A stretch of 12,766 nt of DNA, taken from positions 1 through 12,766 of the forward strand of contig DAOUFX010000305.1 of assembly GCA_034429675.1 (NCBI GenBank), read 5' to 3'. How positions within the stretch are numbered: the first letter of the stretch is position 1; each line of letters opens with the position of its first letter. Shown one piece after another: positions 1 to 6,739 of the stretch. A model generated the notes under the pieces. That model saw only the letters and a list, made by a program, of their open reading frames with translations. It was not told the DNA's origin and did not search any database. The translations under genes were made by a program, and so were the position numbers. Source of the DNA: JAKQHY01 sp034429675 (GTDB lineage Bacteria > Chloroflexota > Anaerolineae > B4-G1 > SLSP01).

Positions 1-47
1 CGCCCTCCCCCAAACCACCACCCCCAGATCAGCGAGGCCAGACGCCC

Positions 48-863
48 ATGCAAGATGCCGACAAGATCACCGAATTGACCGAGGCTTTAGAACGAGAACA
101 ACAAGCGCGCATTGCAGCAGAAAACGCTGCCAGAACCGCCCAAACCAGCCAGTACGAGTTTATCACCCTGGTCACTCACGAATTGCGCGTGCCGATGACC
201 TCCATCAAAGGCTACACCGACCTGCTGATCAAAGGGCTGATGGGCCCGGTCAACGAAGCCCAGATCAATTTCCTGAACGTGATCCGCTCCAACGTCGAAC
301 GTATGTCCCGCATGGTCTCCGACCTGTCCGACATCAACAAAATCGCAGAACAGCGCATTAAACTCAGCCTGGTTGCACTCCCACTCAAGCCGGTTCTTGA
401 AGAAGTGGTCCAGAATTACGAAGACGCCGTAGCGCAAAAGAACCAGACGCTAACCCGACAACTGCCCGAAACCCTGCCCAACATCTGCGCCGACCGCACG
501 CGGCTGATCCAAATCCTCGACAACCTCATCAGCAACGCGACCAAATACACGCCGGCGGGCGGCTGCATCGTCGTCTCGGCCAAATATGCTTCCGAAGACG
601 GCGATTACATGGACATTACCGTCCAGGATAACGGCATCGGCATCCTGGCCAACGAACAAAACCGCGTCTTCGAGAAGTTCTTCCGCGCCTCTGACGAAGA
701 GACCCGCCAGACGCCGGGGAACGGCCTGGCGCTGCACCTCTCGAAAATTCTGACCGAAATGCAAGGCGGACGCATCTGGTTCGAAAGCCAGCGCGGGCAG
801 GGAACCACCTTCCATCTACGATTGCCCGCCGCCGTGGATACCGGTGATATGTGCACAGGGTAG
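48..863 (+). CDS. sensor histidine kinase (HisKA + HATPase_c), possibly partial at 5' end
   Basis: A cytoplasmic two-component sensor kinase of 271 residues from this start. Residues 1-36 look like a coiled coil rich in Glu, Ala and Gln. The H-box is VTHELRVPM with phospho-acceptor His44, followed by a dimerisation helix. The ATPase domain shows an N-box with Asn163 (DNLISNATKYTP), a G1 box DNGIGI (194-199), an F-box VFEKFF and a G2 box GNGLAL (224-229), where canonical kinases have GxGLGL. There is no transmembrane segment or sensor domain in this part. The frame has no stop between base 3 and the ATG, and the 15 upstream codons are proline-rich, so the gene may begin outside the window with a sensor domain. 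A GAGG at 34-37, ten bases upstream, is the only ribosome-site candidate. No response regulator is in the window, so target and signal are unknown. Family call is firm; the start is uncertain. Confidence 0.9.
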   Translation: MQDADKITELTEALEREQQARIAAENAARTAQTSQYEFITLVTHELRVPMTSIKGYTDLLIKGLMGPVNEAQINFLNVIRSNVERMSRMVSDLSDINKIAEQRIKLSLVALPLKPVLEEVVQNYEDAVAQKNQTLTRQLPETLPNICADRTRLIQILDNLISNATKYTPAGGCIVVSAKYASEDGDYMDITVQDNGIGILANEQNRVFEKFFRASDEETRQTPGNGLALHLSKILTEMQGGRIWFESQRGQGTTFHLRLPAAVDTGDMCTG

Positions 864-920
864 CCGAAGGTAGAGCAACAGCAGCGTGGCCGTTAACCGT
901 TGATCGTCAAACCATAAATG

Positions 921-972
921 AAAGAGGGTGTTTTCACAGGATACGCCATCCGCGAAAACACTCTCTTTTTTA
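921..972 (+). terminator. hairpin with T-rich tail between the histidine kinase and the protease gene
   Basis: Bases 921-935 (AAAGAGGGTGTTTTC) pair with 954-968 over 15 bp with one G-U pair (G927-T962), leaving an 18-nt loop, followed by a T-rich stretch. This fits a Rho-independent terminator for the kinase gene. It ends only about ten bases before the protease Shine-Dalgarno site. If the protease promoter lies upstream of it, it could instead act as a leader hairpin. No clear promoter was seen in 864-920. Confidence 0.75.
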
Positions 973-980
973 TCATTTTT

Positions 981-986
981 GGAGGA
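981..986 (+). promoter_or_regulatory. ribosome binding site that fixes the protease start at 992
   Basis: GGAGGA lies five bases before the ATG at 992. That ATG opens directly onto a signal peptide, whereas the earlier in-frame ATG at 851 overlaps the kinase gene and would put 47 unlikely residues ahead of it. Confidence 0.85.
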
Positions 987-991
987 AGCCA

Positions 992-3900
992 ATGATCCAT
1001 CGTATTTTCAAACTGACCTTGAGTTTTTGGATTGTCCTCTGGATGGTGGCAGGAACCAGCGGCGCAACGCTGGCGCAACTGCCCGGCCCAGAGGTTCCCC
1101 TGAGATTGCGGGTTGGAACCTTCGATCCACGATCCACAACCCTCGACGCCCCGACCGGCCTGCAACGCGCCGGGTCCGGGGAAGCCGGACTGTGGATTGT
1201 GCAATTTACCGGCCCCATCGAAGAAGCCTGGTACACAGCCCTGACCGAAACCGGGCTGGACGTCGTCGCCTACATTCCCGACTACGCTTACCTCGTTTGG
1301 GGTAACGCCACGGCTGCCGAACAGGCGCAAACGGCTCCGCCGCTGCGCTGGGCGGGCGTCTACCAACCCTACTACGCCCTGCATCCGGCGTTGACCTCCC
1401 CGCAGTCGGAGACCGTGGACGTTCTCGTGCAGGTCTTTGCCCACGCAGACGCCGGGAAAACGTTGCAAGCCATCCAGGAAAAGGCGCTGGAAATTCTGCG
1501 CTCGCCCTACCCGGTGCTGCGTTACCACAACCTCGGCGTCCGCGTCGCCGCCGATCAACTGGCCTGGCTGGCCGCGTTCCCTGACGTCGTCAGCGTCGAG
1601 CCGCTCCCGCGCTACCAGAAACTCGATGAAATCCAGGGCCAAATTCTGGCCGGGTATCTCACGACCAACGGCAGCCAGCCGTCCGGGCCGGGATACCTGC
1701 AATGGCTGACCGGCACGGTGGGCTTCACCACCACGGCGGCGGCCTATCCTATCGTGGAAATCGTTGACGACGGCGTTGACAACGGCACCGCTACCCCCAA
1801 CCACCCCGACTTCTACGAATTCGGCGACAACACCCGGAGTGACCGGCTGATCTACAACCACAACTGGACGTCCGACCCGCTCGCCGATGGAATCGGCGGG
1901 CACGGGAACCTGAACGCCGGCCTCGTCGGCGGGTACAACCAGGGCGCCGGGCCGGCCTACGAAGACGCCAACGGCTACAACTACGGGCTGGGCGTCAATC
2001 CCTTCGGGCGCATCGCCGGCAGCAAAATCTTCCAAAATGCAGGGCCCTACGAAGCGCCCGCATACACCACAATGCTCAGCACGTCGTACAACAACGGCGC
2101 GCGCATCAGCTCCAACTCCTGGGGCGAAGATGTGGGCGCCGGCGGCTATCTCGCCGACGATCAGGAATACGATGCCCTGGTGCGCGACGCCAATCCGGCC
2201 ACGCCGGGCAATCAGGAAATGATTGTCGTCTTCGCCGCCGGAAACAGCGGGGCGTCCGGCGCCAACACCGTCGGGTCCCCGGCCAACGCCAAAAACGTCA
2301 TCAGCGTCGGCGCCGCCGAAAACTACCGCCCGACCTGGAGCGACGGATGCGGTTACGGCCCCGCCGGCGCCAACAACGCGCAGGACATCGCCAGCTTCTC
2401 CGGGCGCGGCCCCACCGACGACGGGCGCGTCAAACCCGACCTGGTAGCGCCGGGCACGCACATCATCGGGCCGGCCACACAGACCGCCGGCTATACCGGG
2501 GAGTACGTCTGCGACAAATACTATCCCCCCGGTCAGACGCTCTACGCGGCCTCTTCCGGCACCAGTCACGCGACTCCGGCGATCTCCGGCGCAGCGTCGC
2601 TGCTCTATCGCTATTACCAGGATCATTTCGGCGCCGTCCCCAGTCCGGCTATGATCAAAGCCTATCTGATCAACAGCACGCGCTATCTGCTAGGAACCAG
2701 CGCCGGGGACACGCTGCCGTCCAACAACCAGGGATACGGCGAAGCCAATCTGGGGATGGCCTTCGACGGCGTCTCGCGGATTGTGGCCGACCAACACACA
2801 CTGTTGAGCGCCAGCGGCAGCGTCTACACGTTAGCCGGCGGCGTCGGCGACCCGGCGCAGCCGCTGCGGGTGACGCTGGCCTGGAGCGACGCTCCGGGCG
2901 CGCTCAGCGGCGCGGCTTACGTCAACAATCTCGACCTGGAAGTCGCCATCGGCGGGCAGACTTACCTCGGCAATGTCTTTGCCGGCCCGGATTCGATAAC
3001 CGGCGGCAATCCCGACCCGCGCAACAACGTCGAGAGCATCGTCCTGCCCACCGGGCTGAGCGGCACGTTCACGATCACGGTCAAAGCGACCAACATCGCC
3101 GGCGACGGCGTCCCCGGCAACGGCGACTTCACCGATCAGGACTTCGCGCTGGTGTGCTACAACTGCGTCTCCCTGGAAGATTTCACACTGGACGTAGCGC
3201 CCACGCAACAAGAGATCTGCGCCCCCACTCCGGCAATCTTCACGCTGACGACCACGGCCATGATGGGTTTCAACGACACGCTGGCCCTGCACATCGCCAA
3301 CCCGCCGGCAGGAAGCGCCGTCCTCATCGCCCCCAACCCGGTTCAGGTCGGCCACACCGCCCAGATCACCCTCAGCAACACCGGCGCCATAACGTCCGGG
3401 CAATACGACCTCGCCATCGTCGCGATGGCGCCCGCCCGCACCCACACCGCCACCGTCGAGCTCGACGTATACAACGGCGCGCCCGCGGCGACGGCGCTGG
3501 TCGCGCCGCCGCACGGAGCCATCAACACGACCGTCCACCCCACCCTGATCTGGAAGAGCAACGCGGCGGCGATGCGCTACACCCTCGCAGTCGCCGGCGA
3601 CGCCGGGTTTACCGCCGCCATCTACACCGCCACCCTCGCGGCGACGAGCGGGGTATCGCTCCAGCACACCCTCCCCGTCACCCTCGAATACAACACCACG
3701 TACTACTGGCGCGTCCTGGCCGGGAACGTCTGCGGTGACGGTGCAACGTCCCCGACGTTCCAATTTACCACGCACGCCCAACCGGCGACTTACTGCGCCG
3801 ACCCGCTGCTGCCTATCCCCGATAACAACCCAGCCGGAATGACCAGCACGCTGACCCTGCCGGAGCTGGGCGCGTTGCTCGATCTGGACGTCATCATCAG

Positions 3901-5974
3901 CGCCACCCACACCTGGGTCGGCGATCTCACTTTTAGACTGGAGCACCTTGAGGATGGGACGCGCGCCACGCTCGTAGACCGGCCCGGGCGCGCGAGCACG
4001 GGCATCGGCTGCGGCGGCGATCACATGAACGTGCGATTGGACGACGACGCCGGTCTCAGCATCGAAGACGATTGCCGGCCCAGCGGTCTGGCCTACACGG
4101 CAGGCGCAGCCTATCGCCCCAACGAGCCGCTGGCGACCTTCAACCGCCGGCCATCGGGCGGAACGTGGATTTTGCGCGGATGGGATCAGAACAACCTGGA
4201 TTTCGGCGCGCTCCAGCGCTGGTGCCTGATCGCCATCCCGCAGCAGAACTCCGTGGCCTTCGTCTCGGAATATTACACGGCGACGCGCGGCGCAACCGGC
4301 GCTCCCATCACAGTGACGCTCAACGCGCCGGCGATCCTGACCGTCACCGTGGCCTACGCCACCCACGACGCGACCGCCATCGCCGGAACGGATTATCTCA
4401 GCGCCAGCGGCCTGCTGACGTTCAGCCCCGGCGCGCTCACCGGCACCTTCGAGGTGCCCCTGCTCGATAGCGCGTCCCACACGGGGAACAAACACCTGTA
4501 CCTGACGCTTACCCACCCGGAGGGAACCGTCAGCGTTCTCCCGCAGACGGCCCGGCTCACCATCCTGGACGTTGCGGCAAACACCTACCTGCCGCTCATT
4601 CTGCGGCTGGACGTTCCGATCCCGCTGGCCTCGGTGTTGACCCCCTACGACACCAATAGCAATGACCTGAACGGGCCTTCCAGCTGGGCTACCAACTACG
4701 GCAAGGCGCCGGAGATCATCGTGGCGTCCGACGGCGTCGGGCTGGATGTGCTGGCGCAGGACTACAACCCGGAAACCGCCTGGAGTGCAGTGTTGCTGCA
4801 CATCGTCCCGGCAGTGGGAGGCGGCTACCGGGTCAGCCAGGCGCTCACCGGCATCCCCATGCTCGACCGGGTGATGGGGCTGGGCAACGACGACGCCGGC
4901 AACCGCTACTACGCTACCGGCGTGGATGAAGATGACGCGGTCAATCCCACCTACCCGCCCACCGACACCTACCGCAGCGACATCGTCCGCGTGATCAAGG
5001 TGAACCGGGCAGGCGCCGTCCAGTTCAACGTTGACCTGGACATCGCCCGCCACGCCTACGACCCGGACGCGGAGATGATTATCAATCCGATGGTGGCCGC
5101 CACATCGCGCCTGGCAGTGGGCGGGAACGAGATCGCGCTGGTGCACGGCATCAACACCGATCCCGACTGGAAGATTAACGGAACGCGACACCAGAAGGCG
5201 CTTTCCACCCGGTTGAGCGCTTCGGACGGCGCCATCCTGCGCGCGTCCTCCGTCTGGGTCAGCCACTCCTTCGACCAACGGCTGCTGTACGACGGCGCGG
5301 GAATCATCGAGCACCACCTCGGCGACGCCTACCCGCGTTACATCGTGTTTGCGCGGAACCACACGGCGTACCCGCTCTTCCAGATTAAAGGCGCTTTGGG
5401 GGAGAACAACACCTACACGCGATTGGGCAACATCGCCCTGATCGAAAACGACCCGACCTACCAATACCTGGCGCTCTTTGCCACAGAAAACAGCGCCGAG
5501 ACCGGGTACGCCATCAACGGGCCGCGCAACCTGGCCATCGTGCGCGTCAACGGCGGCGACAACAGCCTCGACCCCAATCTGCCGGATTCCCTGACGGTGA
5601 CATCGAAGGGCGTGCAGTACACCAACCGGCTCAAGTGGCTCACCGGCTATTCGGCCGGCTCGAATTTGCACGCCGAGCGCCCCAAACTGATCGGCATCGG
5701 GGAAGACCGCTACATTGTCCTGTGGGAAGAATGGCTCTACACCGGCAGCTACAACGACACCTTCCACGGCGTCTACGGCATGGTCATTGACAGCAACGGG
5801 AACACGCTCCGCGGCGCGACGCTGCTCACCGCCCAACAGCACCTGCATCGCGGCGACGATGCATTCTTGCTGGACGGGCGCGCCGCCTGGATGACCGGAG
5901 ACGCGGAGGCGCCAGCGCTGTACATCCACTTCGTGGACGCCGCGCTTATCTACGAAATGGCAACGGTGGAATGA
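992..5974 (+). CDS. secreted multidomain subtilisin-like (S8) serine protease with unknown C-terminal module
   Basis: A 1660-residue exported endopeptidase. A signal peptide (about 1-29, hydrophobic LTLSFWIVLWMVAG core) precedes a propeptide-like region to about 230. The catalytic domain (about 250-605) shows Asp259 in VDDGVD, His304 in GHGN, oxyanion Asn418 in AAGNSG and nucleophile Ser525 in GTSHATP, so it should be active. Next comes a jelly-roll domain like that of KP-43-type proteases (about 609-725, LAWSDAPG, NNLDLEV), an Ig-like domain (730-830), a fibronectin III-like domain (832-928), a proprotein-convertase P-like domain (about 934-1085, THTWVGDL) and a Calx-beta-like domain (about 1089-1192, GTDYLSASG). 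YLPLILR at 1199-1205 resembles a Chloroflexota protein C-terminus, yet 455 further residues follow. This last module is cysteine-free with a striking block around 1399-1455 (HQKALSTR, WVSHSFDQRLLYDG, HLGDAYPR); I cannot assign its function. Domain names beyond the protease are judged by eye. Likely role is extracellular protein degradation. Confidence 0.9.
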   Translation: MIHRIFKLTLSFWIVLWMVAGTSGATLAQLPGPEVPLRLRVGTFDPRSTTLDAPTGLQRAGSGEAGLWIVQFTGPIEEAWYTALTETGLDVVAYIPDYAYLVWGNATAAEQAQTAPPLRWAGVYQPYYALHPALTSPQSETVDVLVQVFAHADAGKTLQAIQEKALEILRSPYPVLRYHNLGVRVAADQLAWLAAFPDVVSVEPLPRYQKLDEIQGQILAGYLTTNGSQPSGPGYLQWLTGTVGFTTTAAAYPIVEIVDDGVDNGTATPNHPDFYEFGDNTRSDRLIYNHNWTSDPLADGIGGHGNLNAGLVGGYNQGAGPAYEDANGYNYGLGVNPFGRIAGSKIFQNAGPYEAPAYTTMLSTSYNNGARISSNSWGEDVGAGGYLADDQEYDALVRDANPATPGNQEMIVVFAAGNSGASGANTVGSPANAKNVISVGAAENYRPTWSDGCGYGPAGANNAQDIASFSGRGPTDDGRVKPDLVAPGTHIIGPATQTAGYTGEYVCDKYYPPGQTLYAASSGTSHATPAISGAASLLYRYYQDHFGAVPSPAMIKAYLINSTRYLLGTSAGDTLPSNNQGYGEANLGMAFDGVSRIVADQHTLLSASGSVYTLAGGVGDPAQPLRVTLAWSDAPGALSGAAYVNNLDLEVAIGGQTYLGNVFAGPDSITGGNPDPRNNVESIVLPTGLSGTFTITVKATNIAGDGVPGNGDFTDQDFALVCYNCVSLEDFTLDVAPTQQEICAPTPAIFTLTTTAMMGFNDTLALHIANPPAGSAVLIAPNPVQVGHTAQITLSNTGAITSGQYDLAIVAMAPARTHTATVELDVYNGAPAATALVAPPHGAINTTVHPTLIWKSNAAAMRYTLAVAGDAGFTAAIYTATLAATSGVSLQHTLPVTLEYNTTYYWRVLAGNVCGDGATSPTFQFTTHAQPATYCADPLLPIPDNNPAGMTSTLTLPELGALLDLDVIISATHTWVGDLTFRLEHLEDGTRATLVDRPGRASTGIGCGGDHMNVRLDDDAGLSIEDDCRPSGLAYTAGAAYRPNEPLATFNRRPSGGTWILRGWDQNNLDFGALQRWCLIAIPQQNSVAFVSEYYTATRGATGAPITVTLNAPAILTVTVAYATHDATAIAGTDYLSASGLLTFSPGALTGTFEVPLLDSASHTGNKHLYLTLTHPEGTVSVLPQTARLTILDVAANTYLPLILRLDVPIPLASVLTPYDTNSNDLNGPSSWATNYGKAPEIIVASDGVGLDVLAQDYNPETAWSAVLLHIVPAVGGGYRVSQALTGIPMLDRVMGLGNDDAGNRYYATGVDEDDAVNPTYPPTDTYRSDIVRVIKVNRAGAVQFNVDLDIARHAYDPDAEMIINPMVAATSRLAVGGNEIALVHGINTDPDWKINGTRHQKALSTRLSASDGAILRASSVWVSHSFDQRLLYDGAGIIEHHLGDAYPRYIVFARNHTAYPLFQIKGALGENNTYTRLGNIALIENDPTYQYLALFATENSAETGYAINGPRNLAIVRVNGGDNSLDPNLPDSLTVTSKGVQYTNRLKWLTGYSAGSNLHAERPKLIGIGEDRYIVLWEEWLYTGSYNDTFHGVYGMVIDSNGNTLRGATLLTAQQHLHRGDDAFLLDGRAAWMTGDAEAPALYIHFVDAALIYEMATVE

Positions 5975-6024
5975 GCGGCAAGAACGCGCCCGGCCTGATC
6001 GCCTGCGCCCTCGGCTCCGTATGA
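5971..6024 (+). other. 17-codon mini-frame linking protease and kinase genes by ATGA overlaps
   Basis: The ATG at 5971 overlaps the protease stop (ATGA, TGA at 5972-5974). The frame encodes MSGKNAPGLIACALGSV and stops at TGA 6022-6024, which overlaps the ATG of the kinase at 6021 (again ATGA). This could relay translating ribosomes from the protease to the kinase, whose start has no visible Shine-Dalgarno sequence. The peptide resembles nothing I know, and the arrangement could be chance. Confidence 0.3.
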
Positions 6025-6671
6025 CACGCGACCAGCTGTTTGTCCAGATCGCCGAAGCCATCCGGGCGCTGCCCAATTCCCGCGCCCGCATCGTGGGGAT
6101 CAACGGCGTGGACACCTCCGGCAAGACGCAATTTGCCGGCGCCCTTGCGCAGCATCTCGCTGCGCAGGGGCAGCACGTCGCCCTCATCCACGGCGACGAC
6201 TTCCACCACCCGCGCGCCGTCCGCAACCAGGGCGATCCGGTGCAGGGCTACATCGCCCACGCCTTCAACCTGTCCCTGATCCACGACGAATTGCTGGCCC
6301 CGGCGCGGCGCGGCGAGACCGTGGACAAGACCCTCACCCTGCTCGACCTGGACGGCGACACGTTCAGCAACGTGCAGCGCTACACGCTGTACCCCCACAC
6401 CGTCGTCCTGGTCGAAGGCGTGTTGCTCTTCCGCCCGCCCCTCGACGACGCCTTTGACCTGCGCCTCTTCCTGCACGTCCCCTTCGACGAAGTCCTGCGC
6501 CGCGTGGAAATCCGCGATGTGCCGCGCTACGGGCAAGGCATCGTGGAGCGCTACCACCAACGCTACATTCCCGCGCAACAGTGGTATCTGGACACCTGCC
6601 GCCCCCGCCAACGCGCCGATTTCGTGATTGACAACAGCGATTGGGAGAATCCAACTTCGATCAAAAAATAG
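6021..6671 (+). CDS. uridine-kinase-like P-loop kinase
   Basis: A 216-residue cytoplasmic nucleoside or small-molecule kinase, a normal length for the family. The Walker A motif is GVDTSGKT (29-36) in a context typical of uridine kinase and phosphoribulokinase relatives. DDFHHPRAV (59-67) is the usual substrate-side Asp segment, VVLVEGVLLF (128-137) the Walker B-like strand, RRVEIRD (160-166) the lid, and RYIPAQQWY followed by ADFVIDN the C-terminal signature of the bacterial family often annotated as uridine kinase. ATP-dependent phosphorylation is expected; uridine as substrate is inference only. The gene lies 46 bases after the protease stop in the same direction with no terminator between, so co-transcription is likely. 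No good ribosome binding site precedes the ATG, which fits translational coupling. Its stop codon abuts the promoter of the next gene. Confidence 0.85.
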   Translation: MTRDQLFVQIAEAIRALPNSRARIVGINGVDTSGKTQFAGALAQHLAAQGQHVALIHGDDFHHPRAVRNQGDPVQGYIAHAFNLSLIHDELLAPARRGETVDKTLTLLDLDGDTFSNVQRYTLYPHTVVLVEGVLLFRPPLDDAFDLRLFLHVPFDEVLRRVEIRDVPRYGQGIVERYHQRYIPAQQWYLDTCRPRQRADFVIDNSDWENPTSIKK

Positions 6672-6673
6672 AG

Positions 6674-6701
6674 TTGACGCCGCCGGTCAGACGTCTATAA
6701 T
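6674..6701 (+). promoter_or_regulatory. near-consensus sigma-70 promoter for the LVIVD-repeat gene
   Basis: TTGACG at 6674-6679 (five of six to consensus) and a perfect TATAAT at 6696-6701 are separated by 16 bases. Transcription should start near 6708, about 32 bases before the ATG. The -35 box begins three bases after the kinase stop codon, so the gene can be transcribed independently of the protease-kinase unit. Confidence 0.8.
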
Positions 6702-6726
6702 GACTCCGGCAGCATAAAACAAAAAA

Positions 6727-6733
6727 GAAAGGA
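6727..6733 (+). promoter_or_regulatory. ribosome binding site of the LVIVD-repeat gene
   Basis: GAAAGGA lies six bases before the ATG at 6740, in an A-rich leader. It supports this start, which opens onto a signal peptide. Confidence 0.75.
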
Positions 6734-6739
6734 ACAACC

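Noticed and set aside
851..991. Earlier in-frame ATG for the protease at 851
   Set aside because: It overlaps the kinase gene, runs through the terminator hairpin and would bury the signal peptide behind 47 residues; the ATG at 992 has a strong ribosome binding site.
893..2626. Minus-strand open frame opposite the protease N-terminus
   Set aside because: Arg-, Val- and Gly-rich antisense translation with no domain; the + strand encodes signal peptide and catalytic domain here.
2831..6226. Very long open frame on the minus strand opposite the protease and kinase genes
   Set aside because: It mirrors GC-rich codon use of the + strand genes; its translation shows no recognisable domain or motif, while the + strand has clear protease and kinase motifs throughout.
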